Origin: Aliikangiella sp965214955
Lineage (GTDB): Bacteria > Pseudomonadota > Gammaproteobacteria > Enterobacterales > Kangiellaceae
Assembly (NCBI GenBank): GCA_965214955.1
Contig: CBDCCU010000003.1
Coordinates: 62,001 to 126,000 of the forward strand
Length of the DNA stretch: 64,000 bases
Direction of reading: 5' to 3'
Shown here piece after piece: positions 8,388 through 16,875 of the stretch. The notes under the pieces are model-generated. The model was not told the origin of the DNA, did no database searches, and saw nothing but the letters and a program-made list of their open reading frames with translations. Numbering within the stretch: the first letter of the stretch is position 1; each line of letters starts with the position of its first letter. The position numbers and the translations under genes were made by a program.

Positions 8388-9746
8388 ATGGCAAAGCCAA
8401 TTAAAGTTTTACTTGTTGAAGACGAACAAGATCAAAGGCTTTTAATAAAGTCGATTTTAACTCAAAGTAACTATGAGGTAATCGATGTAGAAAACGCAGA
8501 GCTTGCAGTTGGCAAACTGAATAGTCAGCCGTTTGATATTATTGTTTCTGATTGGAAGCTACCTGGAATGAATGGTGATGAATTATTAGAAAACGTAAAA
8601 AAAATATCACCAGAAAGTAGTTTTGTTTTAATAACCGCACATAGCGATGCATCTCACGCTATAGGAATTATTAGATCTGGTGCAGATGATTATTTGCCTA
8701 AACCATTTGATAAATCAACACTTTTATTTACCTTACAAAAACTCGTTCATTCACGCCAATTACAAATTGAAAATAGTGAGCTTAAGCGTCAAACCAAACA
8801 CCGCAACCGATTGCTCGACATGATTGGACAATCTAGTGCAATGAACCGCTTATATATGCGCATAGAAAAAGCAGCGCCAACAACAGCAACTATATTAATA
8901 ACTGGTGAAAGTGGAACAGGAAAAGAACTAGCCGCTAGAGCAATTCATCAGTTATCACCTCGTAAAAATGAAATGTTTTTACCAGTAAACTGTGCGGCAA
9001 TTCCTGAATCACTAGCCGAGTCAGAGCTTTTTGGGTCAGAAAAAGGGGCTTATACTGGTGCCAATAAAACTCGAATTGGTAAACTTGAAGCTGCAAACAA
9101 TGGCACTATCTTTTTAGATGAAATTGGTGAATTACCACTAATACTGCAAAGTAAATTATTGCGCTTTTTACAAGAGGGAAAAATTACCCGTGTTGGGTCA
9201 ACCGAAGAGATAAGTTTAAATGTTAGAGTTGTAACTGCTACTAATAGAGATCTTCTTGAAGAAGTTGAAAATGGAAGCTTTAGAGAAGATCTATATTATC
9301 GTCTAAATGTAATCCCTGTAACCATTCCGTCACTTAGAAATAGACAAGAAGACTTATTGCCGCTAATTAATCATTTTGTTGACTCATTTTGCGAACAACA
9401 CCGTGTTGAACCAAAAGAAATTTCACCACCAGCGCTTAAATCATTATTATCTTATAGCTGGCCAGGTAACGTAAGACAATTAAGAAACTCAATTGAACGA
9501 TTAATTTTACTTTCTTATGATAAAATGATTAGTTTAGATGATGTTACTGAACTAGATTTGCATCAATCAAAAAATGCTAAAAACTTTGTATTACCGCTGC
9601 AAGGTTTTCAATGGGAAGCACACGAAAAAGACTGTTTAGTTCAAGCGTTAAGTCATTGTAATAATAATAAAACTCAAGCGGCTAAATTATTAGGGTTAAA
9701 TTACAAGGCATTTTTATATCGTTTAGAAAAGCATAAAATCGTTTAA
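8388..9746 (+). CDS. Sigma-54-dependent response regulator, NtrC family
   Basis: 452 residues. Receiver domain 1-125 with phospho-acceptor Asp55 (IIVSDWKLPG), the acidic pair E11/D12 and Lys105 (LPKPFD). AAA+ domain about 145-375 with Walker A GESGTGKE (173-180), the sigma-54 contact loop GAYTGA (220-225, Tyr in place of the commoner Phe) and Walker B IFLDEIGE. A Fis-type helix-turn-helix (NNNKTQAAKLLGLNYKAFLY) closes the protein. Start ATG has AAGGA at a good distance. With the upstream kinase it forms a two-component system that activates RpoN promoters, probably including its own. Confidence 0.94.
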   Translation: MAKPIKVLLVEDEQDQRLLIKSILTQSNYEVIDVENAELAVGKLNSQPFDIIVSDWKLPGMNGDELLENVKKISPESSFVLITAHSDASHAIGIIRSGADDYLPKPFDKSTLLFTLQKLVHSRQLQIENSELKRQTKHRNRLLDMIGQSSAMNRLYMRIEKAAPTTATILITGESGTGKELAARAIHQLSPRKNEMFLPVNCAAIPESLAESELFGSEKGAYTGANKTRIGKLEAANNGTIFLDEIGELPLILQSKLLRFLQEGKITRVGSTEEISLNVRVVTATNRDLLEEVENGSFREDLYYRLNVIPVTIPSLRNRQEDLLPLINHFVDSFCEQHRVEPKEISPPALKSLLSYSWPGNVRQLRNSIERLILLSYDKMISLDDVTELDLHQSKNAKNFVLPLQGFQWEAHEKDCLVQALSHCNNNKTQAAKLLGLNYKAFLYRLEKHKIV

Positions 9747-9782
9747 ATACGTTAACTACAATTGCTTAAATAAGGAACAATA

Positions 9783-9796
9783 TCCTTATATAAGGA
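9783..9796. promoter_or_regulatory. 14-bp perfect palindrome TCCTTATATAAGGA in the gap before the 246-aa gene
   Basis: TCCTTATATAAGGA is self-complementary, and the AAGGA half recurs just upstream at 9771-9777 (TAAGGAA). With no GC-rich stem or T-tract it does not look like a terminator. It could be an operator for the downstream gene, about 57 bp away; this is inference. Confidence 0.35.
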
Positions 9797-9853
9797 ATGA
9801 TGTATTATTCTTTAATGTAATTATCTTGAATTAAATTGAGTATTTATTAAATA

Positions 9854-10594
9854 ATGAGCCAACTTACTATTTTTACTTTATATACAAAAAAGCTTTATTG
9901 GGCTGGTTGGCTATTTAATGCAATATTAGTTTTCTCTGCATTTAATTTAACTCAAATGACAAATGCTAAAAATGAAGACGATGAAAAAGAGCAAATAAAG
10001 ACTAAACCACAACTTCAATGGGTAGCCCAAGACACCTCGCAACCTAAAGTACGTCATTCGACCATAGTGTCACAAACGCGATTTATTGATGATGGAGTAA
10101 TAGAAAATATACTAACTAAAGATTTAATAACCAGCAGACTAAAAGTTGTTAATGAATCGTCAATTTCAATTACCGTTAAAAACTTGCCTAATCGCAGAGT
10201 AATTGCTGAAATAAAAGAAGGGAAAACAACATCAACAATTGACATTTCAGCATTAAACATTGGCAATAAAAAGCAGTTTGAAATTACCCAAGAAAAAATG
10301 GTAATTGTTAGGCGTTTAGAAAATAGCACTCAGTTTAATATTGATGATCAGATCATTTTAGTTCCTAATCCTCAAGCAAAATTATCCACTAGAATATTTA
10401 AACAAACCCCAGTTCATCACGCTGTAACATCAAATATCTACATTAGCGGTCATCAACTTAATGCAGAGCAAAAAAAGATCATTCTTCAAGCATTTAAACA
10501 AATAGGTATTAAGCAAACAATAACCTTTAGTGATCTGCCCGTTTCATTATTGCGTAGTGAACTTATTGAGTTAAAAACCGAGCAAAAAGATTAA
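9854..10594 (+). CDS. Unknown protein with one N-terminal membrane/signal segment
   Basis: 246 residues with no family I recognise. A hydrophobic segment (about 16-36, YWAGWLFNAILVFSAFNL) acts as signal peptide or anchor. A charged linker follows, then a beta-rich region with EIKEGKTTSTIDISALNI and YISGHQLNAEQKKIILQAF. There are no Cys residues and no catalytic motif. It follows the kinase/regulator operon by about 107 bp on the same strand, so it may be a target or partner of that system, though no sigma-54 site was seen directly upstream. It is convergent with the phosphatase gene. Confidence 0.6.
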   Translation: MSQLTIFTLYTKKLYWAGWLFNAILVFSAFNLTQMTNAKNEDDEKEQIKTKPQLQWVAQDTSQPKVRHSTIVSQTRFIDDGVIENILTKDLITSRLKVVNESSISITVKNLPNRRVIAEIKEGKTTSTIDISALNIGNKKQFEITQEKMVIVRRLENSTQFNIDDQIILVPNPQAKLSTRIFKQTPVHHAVTSNIYISGHQLNAEQKKIILQAFKQIGIKQTITFSDLPVSLLRSELIELKTEQKD

Positions 10595-10614
10595 TAGGCT
10601 CTAGATAGTTTTAA

Positions 10615-11133
10615 TTATTGATTATCAATAATACCTTCAACTTTTGAGCTTAATCGAGTTAACCCCGCTTTTTTACCAATAGAAAGCGCTTCTGCTTTGG
10701 TTTTATTATCAACAAAATAAGCTTTCAGTGCATAAAGTGCCCCTACTCTATTGCCACTTGCACAGTGAACTAAAGTTGTCTCATTAGATTCACCCAATAG
10801 CTCAGAAAACTTAATTGCGGCTTCTTTGGTAACATCTTTACCACCATTAATTGGAAAAGCTACATAGTTAATGCCGTGTAAATTAGCTTGTTTTTCTTCG
10901 TTAAATCCATCAAATTCATTCAAGCCGCGTAAATTAATAATACGTTTAACACCCGATTTTTTTAGCTTATTTAAATCATCAACGCTAGGCTGACCACCAA
11001 CAATTGTATGTTGATTGAACTGACTTGCATTACGCATTTCAAGAGAGTCAGCAGAAATTTCAGTTGCCGTTAATTGTAAACAAAATATGCTTGTGCTAAT
11101 TATTACTAGTAGTTTTAAATACAAGTTTTTCAT
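10615..11133 (-). CDS. Secreted dual-specificity/tyrosine phosphatase-like protein (DUF442-type)
   Basis: 172 residues. A signal peptide (about 1-23, LYLKLLVIISTSIFCLQLT) is followed by a compact PTP-like fold. The active-site P-loop LVHCASGNRVGALYA has nucleophile Cys124 and Arg129 (H-C-x5-R). The upstream HTIVGGQPSVDDLNKLKKSG and IINLRG are typical of DUF442/beta-lactamase-hydrolase-like phosphatase domains. It is likely periplasmic and the substrate is unknown. It starts 1 bp after the yheU stop, with AGGAATTTAA as ribosome site, so the two are co-transcribed. Confidence 0.8.
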   Translation of the reverse strand: MKNLYLKLLVIISTSIFCLQLTATEISADSLEMRNASQFNQHTIVGGQPSVDDLNKLKKSGVKRIINLRGLNEFDGFNEEKQANLHGINYVAFPINGGKDVTKEAAIKFSELLGESNETTLVHCASGNRVGALYALKAYFVDNKTKAEALSIGKKAGLTRLSSKVEGIIDNQ

Positions 11134-11134
11134 G

Positions 11135-11371
11135 TTATTTAAATTCCTGTGTTGGTATATTTACAATATCTTGTTGGTTTTTAAGCGATACTGAATTATC
11201 AACTTGTGAATACTCAATTAATAGCTCGCCTGCTTTAACCTGCTCTTTGGTTTGTTTTATCCATAATTTTATATTGAGCTCGGCATCAAGCTCATTGATG
11301 TGCGCGATAACATATTCTTTGCAAATATTATTAAGTGCATCATCAGAAATAGAATGATAATCAATGATCAC
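11135..11371 (-). CDS. yheU: YheU / UPF0270 family protein
   Basis: 78 residues. MIIDYHSISDDALNNICKEY, then a central KEQVKAGELLIEYSQ, matches the layout of E. coli YheU (start with I-P/D-hydrophobic, central Q-x-x-x-GEAVLVWS). It is a small acidic cytoplasmic protein with no known biochemical role. First gene of a pair with the phosphatase. Confidence 0.75.
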   Translation of the reverse strand: MIIDYHSISDDALNNICKEYVIAHINELDAELNIKLWIKQTKEQVKAGELLIEYSQVDNSVSLKNQQDIVNIPTQEFK

Positions 11372-11422
11372 ATTTGTGCCTTTACTAAAAATTAATCAAT
11401 TTACTATTGAGATTTCTTGATC

Positions 11423-11453
11423 AAAAAAGCCAGTAGATATACTACTGGCTTTT
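11423..11453 (-). terminator. Rho-independent terminator after prc (may work both ways)
   Basis: The 12-bp arms AAAAGCCAGTAG (11425-11436) and CTACTGGCTTTT (11442-11453) are perfect inverted repeats around a 5-nt loop. On the minus strand the stem is followed by a T-run, about 25 bp after the prc stop. It separates prc from yheU. Confidence 0.85.
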
Positions 11454-11475
11454 CATTGATTATTAAACAGACTGA

Positions 11476-12990
11476 TTAATTACTAGCATGATTTTTATCT
11501 TGCTCTACACCAGCAACCTTTGTTGATTGAATTAACCCAATAAAGTCAACCAAAATATTAGCCGTTTCGTGTAACTTACTGTCTTTAGGCTCTGTAAGTT
11601 CGGTATCTTCATCAATTTCTAATATTGGTTTTTTGCCAAGTTGAGCGCGCCTTTCGTTTTCACGATCTAAACGCTTTTGTTTAGCATCGGTTCGCTGTTT
11701 TTTACGCTCGGTAATGTTTAGACTAATTGATTTTTCTAATCGTCTTTTGTTTAACTCCGCAATATCAGAAATTAAATATTGAAATTCGCTATTGTTAGCA
11801 ATTCGGGCTTTGTGAGTTGTTGATAAAGCATCTATGTAAGGGCTTATATCGCCCGCTCTTTTAAATTTAGCGGGTCTAATCACATCCCAAGCTAGTGCAT
11901 TGTCGTAACTTTGCTCGCCAAAGTGCTTGCGAGAATACGGATCGGGGTATGCAATATCAGGAACAATACCTTTTAACTGAGTGCTTTCACCTGTAACTCG
12001 ATAAAACTTATTAATCGTTAGTTTTAAAGAGCCAAATCTATTTTCTTCCGATCTAACTTGTTGGTTTAAGTTGAGAACTTGTTGAACGGTGCCTTTACCA
12101 AAGGTTTGCTCACCCACAACAATTCCGCGACCATAATCTTGAATTGCCCCCGCAAATATTTCAGAAGCAGAAGCACTTGAGCCATTAACCATAACGGCAA
12201 GAGGTCCATCCCACGAAGTGCCTGGCACATCATCATCAATAATGTCTACCTGGCCTCTACGGTTTCTATCTTGTACAACTGGCCCTTCATCAATAAATAG
12301 TCCCGTTAACGAAGCTACTTCGCTTAAAGATCCACCACCATTAGAGCGAAGATCTATAATTAATGCATCAAGCTTTTGCTCTGCACGCATTTCATTAATT
12401 AATCGCTTTACATCACGAGTAGTAGAGCGAAAATCTTTATCGCCATCAAATTTAGCTTTAAAATCAACGTAAAACTTAGGCAAATCAATAACACCAACAC
12501 GTTTAACACTACCATCTGTTGGAACTTCTATAACTTCTGATTTTGCCGCTTGTTCTTCTAGCTTTACTTTTTCTCGTACAATAGAGATAACTTTAGTTTT
12601 ACCAGCAACCGTACTATTGGCAGGTTCTATCTCTATACGAACAATACTGCCTGCATCGCCACGAATTAAATCAACCACATCATCTAGGCGCCAGCCAACA
12701 ACATCTACAAGTGGTTCGTTCCCTTGCCCTACTGCAATAACTTTGTCATCAACTTGAACTTCTCCAGAGCGAAAAGCAGGCCCCCCTTCTACAATGCGAT
12801 TAATTTTGGTGTAAACATCATCAGATTGTAGCACCGCGCCAATACCTTCAAGGGATAGTTTCATATCAATGTTAAAGTTTTCGGCTGAACGTGGCGATAA
12901 ATAAGAAGTATGAGGATCAACCGTGTTAGTAAATGCATTCATAAAGTAGCTAAAAACATCTTCACTGTTTATTTGCGAAACTCGTCTCAT
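11476..12990 (-). CDS. prc: Carboxy-terminal processing protease Prc (Tsp), C-terminal part; frameshifted from the N-terminal part
   Basis: 504 residues starting RRVSQINSEDVFSYF, the place where E. coli Prc has LRRVSQTNSEDVF. It contains the PDZ domain (NRIVEGGPAFRSGE..DDKVIAVG) and the S41 serine protease with nucleophile Ser in NGSSASASEIFAGA and Lys in GEQTFGKGTVQQV. The C-terminal helical region is rich in charged residues. In-frame reading continues upstream as LKRYVAA, so the piece really joins the 12987-13607 piece through a -1 frame change at the T5 run 13006-13010 (A5 on the coding strand). Prc degrades or trims periplasmic proteins, for example penicillin-binding protein processing. 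If the frameshift is real, this half lacks a signal peptide. Confidence 0.88.
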   Translation of the reverse strand: MRRVSQINSEDVFSYFMNAFTNTVDPHTSYLSPRSAENFNIDMKLSLEGIGAVLQSDDVYTKINRIVEGGPAFRSGEVQVDDKVIAVGQGNEPLVDVVGWRLDDVVDLIRGDAGSIVRIEIEPANSTVAGKTKVISIVREKVKLEEQAAKSEVIEVPTDGSVKRVGVIDLPKFYVDFKAKFDGDKDFRSTTRDVKRLINEMRAEQKLDALIIDLRSNGGGSLSEVASLTGLFIDEGPVVQDRNRRGQVDIIDDDVPGTSWDGPLAVMVNGSSASASEIFAGAIQDYGRGIVVGEQTFGKGTVQQVLNLNQQVRSEENRFGSLKLTINKFYRVTGESTQLKGIVPDIAYPDPYSRKHFGEQSYDNALAWDVIRPAKFKRAGDISPYIDALSTTHKARIANNSEFQYLISDIAELNKRRLEKSISLNITERKKQRTDAKQKRLDRENERRAQLGKKPILEIDEDTELTEPKDSKLHETANILVDFIGLIQSTKVAGVEQDKNHASN

Positions 12991-13607
12991 AGCAGCAACA
13001 TAACGTTTTTAAGAATATCTTTGGTTTCATCCCAAGTTTTTTCGGCAAGCACTAGGTTTAATGCATCATTTTTAACCCGTTTTCTCCAATAATTATCAAG
13101 CTCACTTGTGTTCATAGACCATGCTGCATCTTCTCTGTCAATTTCAAAAGATTCTTGCTTATTAAAATCGAACTCTTTTTCGAGAAGCTTCATTGCAAAT
13201 TCATTACGCTCTTTCCAGCGCTGCTGAAAAACCCCATAGATTTCAAATGATGGTGTTAACATACCGTAAGATATTGAATCATCTAGTTTAAATCGATATT
13301 TTTCAAAACTCTGAATATCTTTAGCTAAAAAATAGCTTTTGTTTGGATCAAGCATTTCAATGTACCGGTCGAAAATTTCAGCCGATTCTTTATCGCCTAA
13401 TTTAGGTTTTTTGTAATGATAATCATTAATAAACCAAGAAATATAGCGACTGGCTTGATGATGTACTGACTTAGGAGATAGGTCGTTTAAACTGTAATTA
13501 TCAGCAGTTTTAACTGGCGCTTCATTAGTAGAAGCCACTGTAAACAAAGAAGCAGAAACTAAAGCGGCTACAGCACTAGATTTAAGCAAAGACTGGATTT
13601 TTATCAT
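12987..13607 (-). CDS. prc: Prc (Tsp) protease, N-terminal part with signal peptide; frameshifted
   Basis: 206 residues: a signal peptide (about 1-26, LLKSSAVAALVSASLFTVAS) and the N-terminal helical domain of Prc (RYIEMLDPNKSYFLAKDIQ, and later YWRKRVKNDALNLVLAEKTW). The native reading ends at ETKDILKN and drifts into VMLLL and a stop. One extra A in AAAAA would restore ETKDILKKRYVAAMRRVSQ, continuous with the C-terminal piece and with the family. It is most simply one prc gene of about 710 residues carrying, or mis-sequenced with, a one-base deletion. Confidence 0.85.
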   Translation of the reverse strand: MIKIQSLLKSSAVAALVSASLFTVASTNEAPVKTADNYSLNDLSPKSVHHQASRYISWFINDYHYKKPKLGDKESAEIFDRYIEMLDPNKSYFLAKDIQSFEKYRFKLDDSISYGMLTPSFEIYGVFQQRWKERNEFAMKLLEKEFDFNKQESFEIDREDAAWSMNTSELDNYWRKRVKNDALNLVLAEKTWDETKDILKNVMLLL

Positions 13608-13854
13608 TACATCGAGATCCTTAAAATATTCATTGATTTTGAGCCGTTTCTTTTAGCCTTGTTATAAAGGCTTGCAAGACTCAACAATATCGACAGACAA
13701 AAGACATTTTTGTTTCATCTATCTCAATAAATAACGTGTATTGCTTTAAAACTCAAGTAAAAGCGATAAAAAGACTCTGGGTAAAGATAATAAATGTGTA
13801 ACAAATTACAGATGATTAAAAAAAACACTCTTTTTACAAAGACTGTTAAACCTA

Positions 13855-14365
13855 TTAAAAATGCTTTGTGTAAGAAAGCATAATGGTTGGTTTGCTGATT
13901 AATTTGTTTTTTACTTTATTTAAAGACCATGTTTGCGCAACATTATCCGAATATTCCATTATTGAATAGCCTTTTAAAGTTAAACGGTAAACCGCAGGAA
14001 TGGTGTTTTTATAGCGATTTGAACGTCCCTTTTGTTCGTTACCCACAGCAGATAAAAATACTTTGCTTGGCTTTTCTGATGAAAATAAAGATATTTTCAG
14101 GACCAATTTGAATGGTTTGTTGAGCCTGCTCATTACTAGGAAAATAAGCCGCTCTATTGGCTTCGTGTATTGCTTTAGAGTGATGACTATTACCAAACAA
14201 ACTTAACTCTACACCACCAAAGCTTGTTTCCTTAACAAAATGACTGTTGGCTTTAAAGAAATTTACGCGTTTATCCGATGCCTTACAACCAAACTGGCAA
14301 ATACCATCAATAGAAATTAAAGCGATTGATACAACTTTGAAAGTAATAAACGATTTAACAAACAT
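13855..14365 (-). pseudogene. Small secreted protein of unknown family, split by one frameshift
   Basis: Two overlapping minus-strand frames (14039-14365 and 13855-14196) join into one plausible protein of about 168 residues. It has an N-terminal hydrophobic signal (MFVKSFITFKVVSIALISI), then IHEANRAAYFPSNEQAQQTI, then SSEKPSKVFLSAVGNEQKG, ending KPTIMLSYTKHF. The switch is needed near 14080, where a T-run (TTATTTTCATC on the coding strand) has one base too many: with TTT in place of TTTT it reads ENIFISSEKPSKVF. I recognise no domain. It may be a mis-sequenced intact gene or a recent pseudogene. Confidence 0.5.
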
Positions 14366-14762
14366 AAGGCTACCTCTTTAAATACAACAACTGCAAGTAG
14401 TCCGTGGGGCTTTGTACTGCAAAAGCGTTAATTTGGATTCATTCAGTGCTGAAAAAGTTTGAACGAATTAACTAACTTCCTTTATCAAAGCTATGTTTTA
14501 GCTTGATGATTAAAGCTTACCATTTTGTGGTTAAATTTCGTCCAACGAGTTCACATTTTAACCATGTTTGAGTACAAGGTTATTACGCTAAAAATAGAAT
14601 TAACTTTAAGTTGGGGTTTTATCTCTTTGAATTAATAGAGTTTATGACTAAAATCAAATACTGGTTTGACCACGATATATTTTAGCCAATTTTAATTAAC
14701 GGAAAAATTGGTCTGAAAAACTGTGGCTTTAGTTCTATCATTGATTTCATCAGAAAACAAAC
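14366..14762. other. Intergenic stretch without a recognisable gene
   Basis: About 400 bp, AT-rich, between the small secreted gene and the toxin-antitoxin promoter. No start codon with a sensible reading frame, no RNA motif and no strong hairpin were seen. Confidence 0.5.
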
Positions 14763-14790
14763 TTTATCATTTAACTTTCTGATGTATAAT
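14763..14790 (+). promoter_or_regulatory. Promoter of the ParDE-type operon
   Basis: A perfect -10 TATAAT (14785-14790) has a weak -35 TTTATC (14763-14768) with a 16-bp spacer. The antitoxin ATG is 36 bp after the -10. Confidence 0.55.
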
Positions 14791-14808
14791 TGCACCACCA
14801 TCGCACCA
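14791..14808. promoter_or_regulatory. Direct repeat GCACCA..GCACCA next to the -10: candidate antitoxin operator
   Basis: TGCACCACCATCGCACCA has two GCACCA half-sites 11 bp apart, immediately after the -10 box, over the expected transcription start. ParD-type antitoxins bind such sites to repress their own operon; binding here is inferred from position only. Confidence 0.4.
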
Positions 14809-14825
14809 TTAGCAAATGAGTATAT

Positions 14826-15053
14826 ATGCCTAGACAAAGTATTACGCTAACCAAACATAACGATGCCTGGTTGAAAAACCATGTAGAAGATATTCAGGAT
14901 TATTCAAATAAAAGTGAATTAATTAACGATCTAATTCGTAGTGCTAGAAGAGCAGAAGCAATCAACAGGAAGCTTGAACTAGCCGAAAATAGTGGTTTTA
15001 TAAATCAAAGTGCAGTCGATATACTTAAAGAATTCAAATTAGAGCTTCTTTAA
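14826..15053 (+). CDS. parD: ParD-like antitoxin (ribbon-helix-helix)
   Basis: 75 residues. The start MPRQSITLTKHNDAWLKNHV is the beta strand and first helix of a ribbon-helix-helix DNA-binding domain, followed by YSNKSELINDLIRSARRAE, the second helix. The C-terminal tail (AINRKLELAENSGF..) would wrap the toxin. It overlaps neither neighbour; the toxin gene starts 3 bp after its stop. The family is typically autoregulatory. Confidence 0.85.
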   Translation: MPRQSITLTKHNDAWLKNHVEDIQDYSNKSELINDLIRSARRAEAINRKLELAENSGFINQSAVDILKEFKLELL

Positions 15054-15056
15054 CCT

Positions 15057-15344
15057 ATGTTTGATTACACTCTGTCAGCTAACGTAAAAGTAGACTTAAA
15101 GCGAATATATGCATACGGGCTGGCAGAGTTTGGAGAACAGCAAGCTGACAAATACTTTCATGACTTCTTTAGGATGTTCGATAAAATAACACTCAACCCT
15201 TATATTTACCAGTCCGTAGATCACATAAGAGCAGGCTATCGTCGTTGTACCTGTGGCTCTGATAGTATTTATTACAGGATAAATGGGACTACTATTGAAA
15301 TTATTGCCATACTTGGAGGTCAAGAAATAGACGATTGGCTGTGA
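15057..15344 (+). CDS. parE: ParE/RelE-superfamily toxin
   Basis: 95 residues with the ParE layout: two N-terminal helices (LKRIYAYGLAEFGEQQADKY), then a beta-sheet core with the family-typical IRAGYRRCTCGSDSIYYR and IEIIAILGGQEIDDWL. ParE toxins inhibit DNA gyrase; RelE relatives cut mRNA. The sequence resembles ParE more, with no RelE-type catalytic set. It is co-transcribed with the antitoxin, is convergent with the hrpA 3' end, and makes the pair a likely mobile or stabilising module in an otherwise housekeeping stretch. Confidence 0.85.
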   Translation: MFDYTLSANVKVDLKRIYAYGLAEFGEQQADKYFHDFFRMFDKITLNPYIYQSVDHIRAGYRRCTCGSDSIYYRINGTTIEIIAILGGQEIDDWL

Positions 15345-15368
15345 GAGCTTTTATTAAGCACTACAAAC

Positions 15369-16467
15369 TTACAATTGCTCTTCTATTTCGTCAAAAATGG
15401 TTTGCAGTTTTTTAGACGACACCCCTCCTTTTACTTTGATACCAGGTGAAAATAAACTGATCCGATATTCTTGCAGCATCCATTTTAGCTGATTGATTTT
15501 TTTCTGGATGAGTATGACTATTTTCGTGTTTAACAATACTATTCCACCAATCTTGCCAGTCTAGCCACACATCGAGCGCTTCGGCTTCTTTAGGGTAGTT
15601 TTCTTTTATTCGTTTAATTCTAGTTAATATGGCTTTATGGTAGCGGTTATAATCATCTAAAAAACTTGCCGAAATATTAATTAATGTTGTTTTCGCCCAT
15701 AAAAAATTTAGTTGCGTTCTAATTTCTTCAATTGAGCTTTTAAACACTGCACTATTTAATTCACCTAACTGAATAAAGGCTTTTTCTCGCAATTTAATTA
15801 ATGGCATTAGTTGATTAAGGTAGTCTGATATAAACTGGTTGATCCCTTGAGCAAACTTAGCATTAAATGTTTTAAACATTGGCTCAGTTATCAACTCAGG
15901 CTCAGTAATTACATGATGGGCAAAAGCAATACACAACGCATCAAACAGCTCACTAAAACCACCAGAGCGCAAGCTCAGTTTTTCGAGTAACACTCTATCG
16001 GGCCAGCCGCGCATTATTTTATTTAAACTAGACTGATTTGATAAAACTAATAACCGACCTAAACCTTGTTTGTGTTGCTCTAATGCTTGAGACATTGTTG
16101 AGTAAGACTGCTCTTCAACATAGCTATTACAATCTTTTAACCCAATAAAACTTCTGGTAACAACACCTTTATTTTCAATGTTTCTTTCAACACTAAAGCT
16201 TTTAAAGCACCAACGGGTAGTTTTTTCTTGCTTGCCTTTTACAACCACATGAGTTGTAGCTGTTGCCTTTGGCCACACCGTTGATATTTTATTTTGTGCT
16301 TGCTTTTTTCCTACACCTAAAAATTGGTATTTCATTTTTAGGTGCTGCGGAATATTGTCAAAATCAAAATCTTGTGTAGAAATTTGAATACCTGATTCTC
16401 GCTGTAAACAAAAAGCTAAACAATCAACAAAGCGCGGATATTTTTCTTTATATTGATTCATTTGCAA
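15369..16467 (-). pseudogene. hrpA: hrpA, C-terminal fragment (two frames)
   Basis: The main frame (15412-16467, 351 residues) starts QMNQYKEKYPRFVDCLAFCL and holds the HrpA C-terminal region (DNIPQHLKMKYQFLGVG, cf. E. coli VPDHLKITFRVV). Near 15500 an A7 run on the coding strand shifts the frame. The other frame gives QLKWMLQEYRISLFSPG and KKLQTIFDEIEEQL, ending at TAA 15369-15371, which matches the E. coli end (RWMIEELRVSYFAQQLGTP.. RILQAMEQI). So the annotated stop at 15412 is out of frame. HrpA is a DEAH RNA helicase that rescues stalled or collided ribosomes. Confidence 0.8.
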
Positions 16468-16875
16468 ACTGGTTTTTGTTGCCGTTTCTTTTAAAGGAAA
16501 ATAATTGTTTACGGATTGTTTTTGGCAATGTTTTTATAACACTAAGCACTTTGTCTTCTTGATAGCCTGGCACTAGCCAGTCAAAGTCTCGTTGATTAAA
16601 CTGATTAATCATTGACTGGGGGATCACAACTGTAACCCCGTCGGCTTCGGTGCCTGGCGCAAACTGATATTTTAAAGTTAGGCTCAACACCTTTAATATT
16701 TATGCTGGCAGGAAAATCTTCTTGCGTAGAAACCTGTCTTTTACTGAGTTGCTCATGAGAGAAAGTGAGTTTTTTATTGTGCGTTTTAAAATCTTTTTTA
16801 AGCCATTTTTTTAAACTATTTAAACTCATAATATGCTTAGGCAGAACATCCTCATAAAGTGCTGCCAAGCTTTCA
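16448..16875 (-). pseudogene. hrpA: hrpA, middle fragment broken into two frames
   Basis: Frame pieces 16605-16868 (LAALYEDVLPKHIMSLNSL, SINIKG) and 16448-16690 (LSLTLKYQFAPGTEADGVTV, FDWLVPGYQEDKVLSVIKTL) together cover the HrpA region that in E. coli reads LRLSYQFEPGADADGVTVHI and FEWQIPGLRRELVIALIKSL. Joining them to the flanking pieces needs one base removed at each of three places: an A4 run near 16888, a GG near 16690 and a T4 run near 16500. All three are single extra bases. Confidence 0.78.

Noticed and set aside
12988..13012. Programmed -1 ribosomal frameshift in prc
   Set aside because: CTTAAAAAC lacks a strong X-XXY-YYZ heptamer, and prc is not known to be recoded; an indel is the simpler reading.
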